Of a DNA stretch of 64,000 bases, positions 8,674-16,185 are shown piece after piece (the stretch's first letter is position 1; each line of letters begins with the position of its first letter). The stretch comes from Cytophagales bacterium. GTDB lineage: Bacteria > Bacteroidota > Bacteroidia > Cytophagales > Bernardetiaceae. The DNA lies in NCBI GenBank assembly GCA_004293815.1, contig RDZD01000022.1:21107-85106 (forward strand), given 5' to 3'. The notes beneath the pieces were generated by a model. The model did not search any database, was not told the origin of the DNA, and was given only the letters and a program-made list of their open reading frames with translations. Made by a program: the position numbers and the translations under genes.

Positions 8674-9753
8674 ATGTCTCAGATTCATACCGCAGTTTTA
8701 CTTGTCAATTTAGGTACTCCTGATAGTCCTCGCACGCCTGATGTGCGGAAGTATTTACGCCAGTTTTTGATGGACGGCAGGGTGATTGATGTTCCTTATT
8801 GGCAGAGATTTTTGCTTGTTAAGGGTATCATCGCTCCTTTCAGAGCACCAAAGTCAGCCAAAGAATACCAAAAACTGTGGACTGAGCGCGGCTCGCCTTT
8901 GCTTTTTCATAGCCAAGATGCAGCAGCTTTGCTTCAAACTGCCTTGGGAAATGAATATGCCGTTAAGCTGGGTATGCGCTACCAAAGCCCCAGCATAGAA
9001 AGTGCACTAGACGAGCTGATGAGCCACAATCCTAAGCGTTTGGTGGTTTTGCCTATGTTTCCTCAATATGCGTCCTCTACTACAGGTTCCGCCAATGAAG
9101 AAGTGATGCGCCTGCTCAAAAAGCGGTTGTTGATTCCTCAGGTACATTTCATAGATAGTTATGCTGAGCACCCTGCCTTCATAGAAGCTTTTGCTGCTAT
9201 AGGAAAAGCCCATTTAGCTTCAAAACAGTATGATCATGTGCTCTTTACATACCATGGTTTGCCAGAAAGGCATCTAAAAAAAGAAAACAATGCCTGTGAA
9301 TACGGTTCTTGCTGCGCACAACTCACGCCCAGTAACCGATTGTGCTATCGCGCACAATGCTTCGCGACTACGCGTAAGCTTGTTAAAATGATGGGACTTA
9401 AAGAAGGCGACTATACTGTTTCTTTCCAATCGCGTTTGGGCAAAAATCCATGGATAAAACCTTACACAGATTTGGTTATTGATGAACTAGCGGCCAAGGG
9501 TGTAAAAAGAATTTTAGCGTTTTCTCCTTCATTTACAGCTGATTGCTTAGAAACAGTCATAGAAATAGGCGAAACATATAGCGAGCAGTTTATAGAAAAA
9601 GGTGGTGAACACTGGCAGCTTGTGGAGAGTCTTAACAACCATCCGCTTTGGATTAAAACCCTCAAAGACTTGGTTTTAGACATTGCACCCCAGGCTCCCG
9701 ATGCAAGCCATTCTCATAAAACATTAGAAACCTCTGTTCAGCATACGCTTTAA
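8674..9753 (+). CDS. hemH: Ferrochelatase
   Basis: Inserts Fe2+ into protoporphyrin IX, the last step of protohaem synthesis. The 359 residues contain the catalytic H194 in TYHGLPERH and E293 in the FTADCLETVIEIG helix, plus the SFQSRLGKNPWIKPYT signature. Clustered cysteines at about 209-227 (CEYGSCC, CYRAQC) resemble those reported as iron-sulphur ligands in some bacterial ferrochelatases, but that is inference. It lies 59 bases after ccmF and 37 before ctaB, in the same direction. Confidence 0.96.
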   Translation: MSQIHTAVLLVNLGTPDSPRTPDVRKYLRQFLMDGRVIDVPYWQRFLLVKGIIAPFRAPKSAKEYQKLWTERGSPLLFHSQDAAALLQTALGNEYAVKLGMRYQSPSIESALDELMSHNPKRLVVLPMFPQYASSTTGSANEEVMRLLKKRLLIPQVHFIDSYAEHPAFIEAFAAIGKAHLASKQYDHVLFTYHGLPERHLKKENNACEYGSCCAQLTPSNRLCYRAQCFATTRKLVKMMGLKEGDYTVSFQSRLGKNPWIKPYTDLVIDELAAKGVKRILAFSPSFTADCLETVIEIGETYSEQFIEKGGEHWQLVESLNNHPLWIKTLKDLVLDIAPQAPDASHSHKTLETSVQHTL

Positions 9754-9789
9754 CATTTATTCGTTATTCCTTTCTAAGAACTTGATTTC

Positions 9790-10689
9790 ATGCTTAACCC
9801 GTCCCTTAGCCCCAATGCACAGACCTCTAGTGATTGGTGGTTCAAACTCAAGCAGTTCTGGATTATGTCTAAACCACGACTCTCTGGTTTGGTTATATTC
9901 TCGGCCGCTTTTGGCTATGCCTTAGGCGCAACAACAGCCATAGACTGGCTCAAAATGAGTGTTTTCTGTCTGGGTAGCTTTATGATTACGGCAGCAGCCA
10001 ACAGCATTAATCAAATCATAGAAAAAGATTTGGATAAGCTAATGACCAGAACTCAGGGGCGTCCTCTGCCCATGAGCTTTTTGGAAGTACAAGAGGCTGT
10101 GATATTTATCTTGTTGATGAGTATCCTAGGCTCTGCTTTGGTATATTGGGCCAGCAACTTAACCGCTATGCTATTAGGCTTGTTTTCTTTGTTTCTTTAT
10201 GGATTTGTGTATACTCCGCTCAAACAAAAAAATGCAATTGCAGTATTTGTGGGGGCTTTTCCAGGTGCTTTTCCGCCGCTGATAGGCTGGGTGGCAGCAA
10301 CCGAAAGCTTTAGTTTGGAGATTTGGATAATCTTTGGAATCCAGTTCATTTGGCAATTTCCTCATTTTTGGGCTATTGCATGGGTGGGTGACGAAGATTA
10401 TCGCAAAGCAGGTTTTAGACTCCTTCCTGGTGGTGAAAAGACGACCTTGGCTGCCATACAAATTGCTATTTATACACTTTTACTAATTCCTACTAGCTTT
10501 TTGCCTTGGCGTTATGGTCTCTGTAGCGTAACTTCTGTATTTATTTTGGCTGTGAGCAGTGTTTTATTTTTGATTCCTGCCATTTGGCTCATTAAAGATG
10601 GTTCACGCAAAGCGGCTCTTACCTTGATGTTTGCATCCTTTATCTATTTACCTGTGGTGCAAATCACCATATTTTTTACAGAGCTTTAG
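9790..10689 (+). CDS. ctaB: Protohaem IX farnesyltransferase (haem O synthase)
   Basis: UbiA-superfamily membrane enzyme that adds a farnesyl group to protohaem, giving haem O for terminal oxidases. The 299 residues show about nine helices, the first aspartate motif NQIIEKDLDKLMTRT with the following RPLP, and the second motif GDEDYRKAGFRLLP. The N-terminal KPRLSGLVIFSA segment is typical of CtaB/CyoE and separates it from the other UbiA protein at 3254-4141. The coding end overlaps none of the next gene when the latter is started at 10742. Confidence 0.93.
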   Translation: MLNPSLSPNAQTSSDWWFKLKQFWIMSKPRLSGLVIFSAAFGYALGATTAIDWLKMSVFCLGSFMITAAANSINQIIEKDLDKLMTRTQGRPLPMSFLEVQEAVIFILLMSILGSALVYWASNLTAMLLGLFSLFLYGFVYTPLKQKNAIAVFVGAFPGAFPPLIGWVAATESFSLEIWIIFGIQFIWQFPHFWAIAWVGDEDYRKAGFRLLPGGEKTTLAAIQIAIYTLLLIPTSFLPWRYGLCSVTSVFILAVSSVLFLIPAIWLIKDGSRKAALTLMFASFIYLPVVQITIFFTEL

Positions 10690-10741
10690 TATTCAAATTC
10701 TGTTGTATCCAAAGATTTCATTGCAAAATTGCAAGCCTAAA

Positions 10742-11194
10742 ATGCAGGATTTTAAAGAAAAAGTGTATGCCTACTGCCTTGACTTTGTCAAGAACAAGAT
10801 AAAACTACATAATCAGCAGATTGAAGAAGCTCAACAAACAGCCAATAACGAAACAAAAAGCTCGGCGGGTGATAAGTATGAAACCACCCGCGCTATGATG
10901 CAAATAGAAATAGAAAAAGAGCAAATTCGCTTACTGGAGGCTCAAAAATTGCTTCAAACGCTTTTTCTCATAGATATCAATAAAAGCAATGCAACTGTAA
11001 ATTTAGGCAGCTTAGTAAAAACCAACAAGGGGCTATTTTTCTTGGCTATAGGCATAGGCCCAGTGGAGATTCAGCAACAAAAAGTATTTGTCATTTCGTC
11101 AGAGTCGCCCATAGGAAAGCAGATGTGGCAGAAGCTGCCTTACAGCAATTGGATGTTTAATAATGCACTCTACGAAATAGAAAGAATTGATTAA
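10742..11194 (+). CDS. GreA-like small protein (GreA/GreB C-terminal-domain-like)
   Basis: 150 residues with a coiled-coil N-terminal half carrying the motif ANNETKSSAGDKYETTRAMM and a globular C-terminal half (LGSLVKTNKGLFFLAIGIG) that resembles the GreA/GreB C-terminal domain. Such proteins are widespread in Bacteroidota and are variously named transcription elongation factor or, wrongly, 3-oxoacyl-ACP synthase. The role is unknown; binding RNA polymerase's secondary channel is a guess from similarity. The ATG at 10742 starts at the conserved MQDFKEKVYAYCL segment; an upstream frame extension overlaps ctaB and looks non-coding. Last gene of the haem block. Confidence 0.8.
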   Translation: MQDFKEKVYAYCLDFVKNKIKLHNQQIEEAQQTANNETKSSAGDKYETTRAMMQIEIEKEQIRLLEAQKLLQTLFLIDINKSNATVNLGSLVKTNKGLFFLAIGIGPVEIQQQKVFVISSESPIGKQMWQKLPYSNWMFNNALYEIERID

Positions 11195-11214
11195 ACTGTC
11201 CGTAAGGACTGTTT
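11193..11214 (+). terminator. Possible terminator of the haem block
   Basis: Short hairpin AAAC-T-GTCC / GGAC-T-GTTT with a T-T mismatch and a GTAA loop, overlapping the stop codon of the preceding gene. The T tail is poor, so this is weak. Confidence 0.35.
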
Positions 11215-11283
11215 ATATGCTCTACTATTGAATTCGTCTTTAAAAACAGAGTGTTCATATTTAAATATGATTTTTTCTATAGC

Positions 11284-11314
11284 TTTGGTATAAAGTTTGA
11301 CCTTATTATATTTG
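11284..11314 (+). promoter_or_regulatory. Strong Bacteroidota-type promoter upstream of siaB-like gene
   Basis: TTTG at 11284-11287, 19 bases, TATATTTG at 11307-11314: a full match to the consensus. Expected start is near 11320, which would leave a leader of about 218 bases before the 11538 gene. Confidence 0.7.
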
Positions 11315-11352
11315 TATTGCCTCAAAAAATATTTTCAAATTTGTTTGTGAAT

Positions 11353-11472
11353 ATGTGTTTTCTATTTACCTTTACGGCACAATGTGTTCAGATTAACTTC
11401 ATTCAAAAGAAGGATTTCGGTACACAGTTCTGTTTGACTGGTTTTAAGGGAACTGAAAAAATTAGTATTTAA
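11353..11472 (+). CDS. Possible small protein, 39 residues
   Basis: A 39-codon frame starting at ATG 11353, about 33 bases after the predicted transcription start. It is hydrophobic at the N-terminus and contains three cysteines. No homologue is recognised and the frame could be chance in AT-rich DNA. The rest of 11195-11537 shows nothing else coding. Listed because a consensus promoter points straight at it. Confidence 0.2.
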   Translation: MCFLFTFTAQCVQINFIQKKDFGTQFCLTGFKGTEKISI

Positions 11473-11537
11473 ACTTAAAATTGTTTGTGACCTGTTCTTG
11501 ACAAAGAATCTAGTCCTGGACTTTTAACAATACGAAT

Positions 11538-12044
11538 ATGCAGCCTGACGACATCATAGTGTCTTATAAAGGTGCGCCTTCGTCAGGTTTTTTAGACGAT
11601 CTCTTGTCCGTGGCCGACGATAAGCTATCGGTTTTAGAGTCGCAGTCTAAACTCCGGAAAAAGGTGTATCACATTTTGGTGGAAGTACTTCAGAACATAC
11701 ATCATCATTACGACAACACTTTGGCTCAAAGTGAAGCTCCAATAATATGTGTTCTTACTCGGCACACTGACGGTACATATTATATTCATACTGGCAATTT
11801 TGTGCGTTCTGAAGATGTTAGTACCCTAAAATCACAAATTGATACGGTGAATTCACTGAATCCAGAACAAATCAAGGACTTGTATCGTAAAACTTTAGAC
11901 AATGGTGAGATGTCGGCCAAAGGTGGAGCTGGTCTAGGTATTATAGACATTGCTCGGCGTTCTGGCCAGCCTCTAGACTATGAGTTTCAGGATTACGATA
12001 ATGGAAGTTCTTTTTTTAATTTAAAAGTAAAAATTTCTGCTTAA
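11538..12044 (+). CDS. siaB: SiaB-family protein kinase (DUF6272), GHKL-like
   Basis: 168 residues with the layout of an anti-sigma/serine kinase of the HATPase type. An N-box-like helix reads EVLQNIHHHYDN at about 50-61 and a glycine-rich ATP lid reads AKGGAGLGIIDIARRSG at about 131-147. In Pseudomonas aeruginosa SiaB phosphorylates SiaC, and the SpoIIE-type phosphatase SiaA reverses this. The SiaC-like gene follows 44 bases downstream, which supports the assignment. No SiaA or SiaD is adjacent; two SpoIIE phosphatases are encoded at 35039-41700. Kinase activity is inferred. Confidence 0.82.
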   Translation: MQPDDIIVSYKGAPSSGFLDDLLSVADDKLSVLESQSKLRKKVYHILVEVLQNIHHHYDNTLAQSEAPIICVLTRHTDGTYYIHTGNFVRSEDVSTLKSQIDTVNSLNPEQIKDLYRKTLDNGEMSAKGGAGLGIIDIARRSGQPLDYEFQDYDNGSSFFNLKVKISA

Positions 12045-12088
12045 TTGAATAACGTAAATACAATATCAACATATAGACTCAAAGCGAA

Positions 12089-12469
12089 ATGGAAAATTTC
12101 TTTTTAGAGGGCTCAACAAAAACGCCAGAGCTAAGGTTCAATGCTGAAACTGGTTCTTTCTTAATTGAAGGCCGTTCTATTCCCGAAAACTCTGTTGAGT
12201 ACTATAAACCACTCTTTGAGTGGCTTGACGCTTATATTTTATCGCCAAAGCAAAAATCTACGCTGGAAGTGAAGCTTGAGTATTTCAATACCAGTTCTTC
12301 CAAATGTTTGGTAGAAATTTTCAGAAAACTAGAAAAAGTTCAGAGCAGTGGATACGATGTGCAGATTAACTGGTTTTATGAAGAAGACGACGAGGACATG
12401 CAAGAGTCTGGCGAAGATTTTCAAGAAATTATAGATATACCAATTGTTATGAACGTCATTCAAGGCTAA
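12089..12469 (+). CDS. siaC: SiaC-family regulatory phosphoprotein (DUF1987)
   Basis: 126 residues matching the SiaC/DUF1987 family, a STAS-like switch protein. The conserved strand-turn reads KLEYFNTSSSKCL. T68 in NTSS sits where SiaC is phosphorylated in Pseudomonas (also Thr68). In that system unphosphorylated SiaC binds and activates the diguanylate cyclase SiaD; no GGDEF gene occurs in this window, so the output here is unknown. The acidic loop EEDDEDMQESGED near residues 99-111 is not essential to the fold. It is followed by a strong terminator at 12505-12538. Confidence 0.85.
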   Translation: MENFFLEGSTKTPELRFNAETGSFLIEGRSIPENSVEYYKPLFEWLDAYILSPKQKSTLEVKLEYFNTSSSKCLVEIFRKLEKVQSSGYDVQINWFYEEDDEDMQESGEDFQEIIDIPIVMNVIQG

Positions 12470-12504
12470 GCGTTGTTAAAAATCTATCTTTAAATCTCTG
12501 TTAT

Positions 12505-12538
12505 CGGTGCAAAGCCTCGTGCGTTGCACCGTTTTTTT
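12505..12538 (+). terminator. Rho-independent terminator after siaB-siaC
   Basis: Stem CGGTGCAA / TTGCACCG with an 11-base loop and seven Ts at 12532-12538, 35 bases after the siaC stop. Confidence 0.88.
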
Positions 12539-12618
12539 ATGTGTTTGTGAAACAAAAAAGCTCTACTTGGGTTTTTGACAAAAGAAAGCATCTTATCTTC
12601 TCCTAAATTTTTTTAAAT

Positions 12619-13161
12619 ATGCCAGCCAGAATCCTTTTTTATATATGCCTAGTTTGGATGGTATCCTTTGCTTGTACGCCTCGTAGCACGAATAGCAAAC
12701 CTTTTACAAATCAACCTGTTTCTCACACTTTATTAGACTCACCAATGCCTAACAAATCTTTTATGGAAAAAACAGAGGCGGAGTGGAAAAAAATTCTTAC
12801 CCCCGAACAGTATGAAGTTACGCGTAAAAAGGGCACAGAAAGAGCCTTTACGGGACAGTTTTGGAATCACAAAGAAAAAGGCAATTACAAGTGCGTTTGT
12901 TGTGGATCAGAACTTTTCAAGTCTAAAACTAAATACGATTCTGGCTGCGGTTGGCCTAGCTTTTATGCGCCAGCCGACGATAAAATTATTCGTGAGGCTA
13001 CCGACAACACCTATGGCATGGTGCGCGTGGAGGTCATGTGTGACAACTGCGGAGCACATTTAGGGCATGTATTTGAGGATGGCCCTTCGGAGCATGGCGG
13101 ATTACGCTACTGTATTAACTCAGCATCTTTAACGTTTGAAAAGGATAGTACTGGTAAATAA
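12619..13161 (+). CDS. msrB: Peptide-methionine (R)-S-oxide reductase, lipoprotein form
   Basis: Reduces the R form of methionine sulphoxide in proteins. The 180 residues begin with a lipoprotein signal (VSFAC, lipid cysteine C19), so the enzyme is predicted to sit outside the cytoplasm. The MsrB domain spans about 51-176. Zinc cysteines are C92/C95 (CVCC) and C141/C144 (CDNC); the catalytic cysteine is C165 in RYCINSAS. The GCGWPSF motif is intact. Most MsrB proteins are cytosolic; an exported form suggests repair of oxidised periplasmic or outer-membrane proteins. It stands alone, with terminators on both sides. Confidence 0.93.
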   Translation: MPARILFYICLVWMVSFACTPRSTNSKPFTNQPVSHTLLDSPMPNKSFMEKTEAEWKKILTPEQYEVTRKKGTERAFTGQFWNHKEKGNYKCVCCGSELFKSKTKYDSGCGWPSFYAPADDKIIREATDNTYGMVRVEVMCDNCGAHLGHVFEDGPSEHGGLRYCINSASLTFEKDSTGK

Positions 13162-13202
13162 TATTTTGAATTTCAATAATTTAAATTTAACGACTTGATA
13201 TC

Positions 13203-13237
13203 TAGCGTGCTCTTTTTAACGAAGGCACGCTATTTTT
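13203..13237 (+). terminator. msrB terminator
   Basis: Stem TAGCGTGC / GCACGCTA (13203-13210 with 13225-13232) followed by five Ts, 41 bases after the msrB stop. Confidence 0.8.
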
Positions 13238-13371
13238 CTGTATCTCGCCCCAAAAGGCTCTCTAAAAAAAATATTGACCAAATACAGTCTAATTGCTTGC
13301 AGTTCATTAACTTTGCATCGCCAAAAACTAGGTTGCAATTTTATTCATTCACTACAAAAATATTGAAATTG

Positions 13372-14070
13372 ATGAAACTATTTCATTTTCTCATTTTAGG
13401 TTTATCTAGCTTGTTGTTTTTCGGTTGTTCGCGTGATGGCGATTTCCGACCAGGCAAAAGAATAGTTCTCACAGTCATGGACAATGAGGGGCAGCTCATA
13501 GAAAACGCTAAAGTATGGCTCTATCGCACCCAAGAAGATCTTCGGAACGACATTTCGCCTATTCAGCCAATGCAACTGACTGATAAAATGGGGAGAACTA
13601 CCTTTTTTATTACTGAAACTATAGACTATATGGTGGTTTGTGTAGAAAAGGACGATTTGAATAATTGGTATCGCCGTAATGATATTTATATAGAAAATCC
13701 TCAAGAAACCAAACAAACTGTGGTTGTAGAAAGCAGCCTTCGTTCGCAGCTTGCAGGCAAAAATGGTAAAAAATGGCTTCAAACCTCTTTCTTTTTTGAT
13801 GGTCGTAAGTTGGAAAGCTGTGTGTATCGCCGCACATTTGACTTCATTTATAATGGGACTATTGATATTTACGAAAGTAGCGAATGTGGCGGTGGCTCAG
13901 TAGGGACAAATGTTTGGCAGCTGATAGAAGATGACACTAAAATTCGCTGGGGTGTTCCTAATGGGCGCGACGATAAATTTATAGAATCGCTGACTGAAGA
14001 CGAGCTAATTCTGACCTATAAGTATGGAGGCAGAATCCCTACAAGAGAAGTTTATCAGGCTGTAGATTAA
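13372..14070 (+). CDS. Lipoprotein with carboxypeptidase-regulatory-like N-terminus
   Basis: 232 residues from the ATG at 13372, chosen because it opens a clean lipoprotein signal (LLFFGC, lipid cysteine near residue 18). The frame is open 177 bases further up, but that part looks untranslated and has a TAACTTTG -7-like box at 13308-13315. Residues about 28-105 resemble a beta-sandwich of the CarboxypepD_reg/Ig type (IVLTVMDNEGQLIENAKVWLY). The C-terminal half (about 125-232) has a pattern like lipocalin-type META domains: a Trp-rich strand followed by WQLIEDDTKIRWG. Function unknown; predicted periplasmic face of a membrane. Confidence 0.75.
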   Translation: MKLFHFLILGLSSLLFFGCSRDGDFRPGKRIVLTVMDNEGQLIENAKVWLYRTQEDLRNDISPIQPMQLTDKMGRTTFFITETIDYMVVCVEKDDLNNWYRRNDIYIENPQETKQTVVVESSLRSQLAGKNGKKWLQTSFFFDGRKLESCVYRRTFDFIYNGTIDIYESSECGGGSVGTNVWQLIEDDTKIRWGVPNGRDDKFIESLTEDELILTYKYGGRIPTREVYQAVD

Positions 14071-14146
14071 GTTCTTAGAAAGCTCTAAGCTAGTCATCAT
14101 TTTCAGCAGTTGGGGCGTTTTGGAAAAGTTAAAAAGGTTAAATTTT

Positions 14147-14177
14147 TTTAGCCTTTCCCTTCTTGTCAGTATTTTTG
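14147..14177 (+). promoter_or_regulatory. Probable promoter of the BamA/TamA-like gene
   Basis: TATTTTTG at 14170-14177 with TTTA (not TTTG) 19 bases upstream at 14147-14150. Half-consensus, so moderate. The start would lie near 14183, before the ATG at 14260. Confidence 0.4.
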
Positions 14178-14259
14178 TGATAGAATAAAACCAAAACCCG
14201 AGAGGTGAGGCGTGTGTGACAACAACAATCCCCAATTTACTAGCCAGCATAAACCAAGT

Positions 14260-15687
14260 ATGACACGCTTTATTTTGTTTTTTTTAGGTATATTCTCTTT
14301 GGGGTGTGCTCAGTTGGCTCTTGCTCAAAGTAATACATCTCTACCTGAGCAGCCCAAATCAGACTCTCTTCAAGTTCGCAATATCTACGTTGATTGCCAT
14401 AAAAGAACAAAAGACCGCATTATTTTGCGTGAGTTGGCTCTCTACACTGGTATGCGCGTGGCTAGGGCAGATTTAGAATCTGTACTCAGCAAAGAAGCTA
14501 ATAAGGTGTTCAATACGGGCTTGTTTGTCAAAGTAGATGTCGTGTATGATGAGTTCGAGAAAGGACACATAGACGTTATTGTAGTGGTTAGGGAGCAGTG
14601 GTATTTGTTTCCTATTCCGCTTATAGATTTTGCAGACCGTAACATCAACGAGTGGATTAAGCAGCATAATGCTAGTCTAGATCGTCTGGAGTATGGTATG
14701 TTTTTCCAACAGAAAAACTTTAGGGGTCGCAACGAAGACCTTGTGCTCACGCTTCAACTTGGGTTTACGAAGCGCGTAGCTCTTGACTATAAAGTACCTT
14801 ACATTAACAAAAAGCAAACTATTGGCATGAAGCTAAGTACTTCATACAATGAAAACAAAAACTTGGCTTTTGCCACAGACTCTAACAAGCTTCGCTTTTT
14901 GGACAGCGACTACGCGCTGCGTTCACGCTTCCATGCTGCCATCGGGTTTACTAAGCGCAGTAAATACTACACCATCCATTCCCTATCTGGGAGATTTCAC
15001 GAAAATAACATCAAGGATACCATTAGTCTGCTCAATCCAGACTATTATCTAAACGGACGCAAGCACCAACGTTTTTTTTCTGCTGAATACAATCTCACTT
15101 ATGACCGCCGCGATCGCGCGCCCTATCCACTCAAGGGTAGCTATGTGAGCGTTAATGTTCTCAAGCAGGGGCTTTTGCCAACAGATGACCTAAATGCAAT
15201 GATTCTGACAAGTCATGTTGCGAAGTTTTTTAACTACAAAGACAGGTTCTATGCAACCACTAGCTTGCTGTTGAAGACCTCCTTCCCAAGCCGTCAACCC
15301 TATAGCGAGCTACGAGGACTTGGTTATAACAACTTTGTAATGAGAGGTTTTGATCAGTTTGTTATAGATGGACAAAACCTTTTAATACAAAAGAATACTG
15401 TCAAGATGAAGCTTTTCAACACAGAAAAGAAAATCAATTTTTTGAACATAGATCAGTTTAATTTAGTGCCTTTGGCGGCTTATCTCAAGGTTTTTGTAGA
15501 CTATGGCTATGTGCAAAATACTTCACCAAACGCTGAACGCAATAACTTTACCAACTCTAAGCTCTGGAGCTATGGTGTGGGCGTTGACTTTGTGACTTAC
15601 TACAACTTTGTGGCGCGTTTTGAATATGTCAAGAACAGCTTTGGGCAGTTTGATGGATTTATGTTTAACTTGGGCGCAGATTTTTAG
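14260..15687 (+). CDS. BamA/TamA-family outer-membrane barrel protein
   Basis: 475 residues starting at ATG 14260, which gives a standard signal peptide ending LALAQS; a GTG at 14212 would add 16 unlikely residues. After the signal comes one POTRA-like domain (IYVDCHKRTKDRIILREL to VREQWYLFP), then a beta-barrel of alternating strands to the C-terminus, which ends in the aromatic residue F expected for outer-membrane insertion. The conserved barrel segment around LRGLGYNNFVMRGFDQF resembles the Omp85 loop 6 region. With a single POTRA it is smaller than BamA itself and is better seen as an accessory Omp85-like protein. Likely role: outer-membrane insertion or transport; cargo unknown. Confidence 0.8.
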   Translation: MTRFILFFLGIFSLGCAQLALAQSNTSLPEQPKSDSLQVRNIYVDCHKRTKDRIILRELALYTGMRVARADLESVLSKEANKVFNTGLFVKVDVVYDEFEKGHIDVIVVVREQWYLFPIPLIDFADRNINEWIKQHNASLDRLEYGMFFQQKNFRGRNEDLVLTLQLGFTKRVALDYKVPYINKKQTIGMKLSTSYNENKNLAFATDSNKLRFLDSDYALRSRFHAAIGFTKRSKYYTIHSLSGRFHENNIKDTISLLNPDYYLNGRKHQRFFSAEYNLTYDRRDRAPYPLKGSYVSVNVLKQGLLPTDDLNAMILTSHVAKFFNYKDRFYATTSLLLKTSFPSRQPYSELRGLGYNNFVMRGFDQFVIDGQNLLIQKNTVKMKLFNTEKKINFLNIDQFNLVPLAAYLKVFVDYGYVQNTSPNAERNNFTNSKLWSYGVGVDFVTYYNFVARFEYVKNSFGQFDGFMFNLGADF

Positions 15688-15696
15688 TGTCAATTT

Positions 15697-16053
15697 GTGT
15701 TGAAAGCCCAAAAATGGACATCGGCTATTGCAATCCTGATTTTTGCACTTTTATTGCTGCCCGTTTTGCTCCAGTTTGATTTTTACCCTTTCCTCAAATT
15801 CTCTATGTTTGCAGATAATAGCCAGAGGCAAGTGGCCACTATTTGTTTAGAATACAGGCTAGAGAATGAGCATAAGTACCAAGTGTTTGAACCAGCTTAC
15901 TACCAAATTAGTCCACATTTCTGGACAGCTTGGGTGCTTGCAGCCAAAACAGACACTCAGAAGCAGATTCTCAAACAGAAAATAAAACAAATCATAGAGC
16001 AAAAACGACATCAAAAAGTAGTTGGAATAAGCTGGTTGCCCTGTGAAAAATGA
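15697..16053 (+). CDS. Small membrane-anchored protein
   Basis: 118 residues with one N-terminal transmembrane helix (about 8-27) followed by YPFLKFSMFADNSQ and a soluble tail rich in Lys/Gln near 90-105. There is no ATG: the frame begins with GTG TTG AAA, nine bases after the BamA-like stop, so GTG (15697) or TTG (15700) must be used. The PFLKFSMFAD segment recalls an aromatic motif in Bacteroidota inner-membrane proteins, but no family is claimed. Spacing suggests co-transcription with the barrel gene. Confidence 0.55.
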   Translation: MLKAQKWTSAIAILIFALLLLPVLLQFDFYPFLKFSMFADNSQRQVATICLEYRLENEHKYQVFEPAYYQISPHFWTAWVLAAKTDTQKQILKQKIKQIIEQKRHQKVVGISWLPCEK

Positions 16054-16185
16054 AGCGTATGAGTAGATTAAAATCAGAACTTCTAGCCAAACAATTCAGT
16101 TTAAAACGATCTTTAGCCTTATTTTAACAAACAAAACAGATCAATCTTTGTTCTTAAGAGTGTTTAGGAAAGTAAACGTTTATTT

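Noticed and set aside
11251..11352. Upstream part of an open frame running 11251-11472
   Set aside because: It precedes and overlaps a consensus promoter, has biased Phe/Ile composition typical of AT-rich non-coding DNA, and no recognisable start context. Only the part after 11353 is kept as a low-confidence candidate.
13308..13315. TAACTTTG box as a full promoter for the 13372 lipoprotein
   Set aside because: No TTG or TTTA at 17-23 bases upstream; kept only as a remark.
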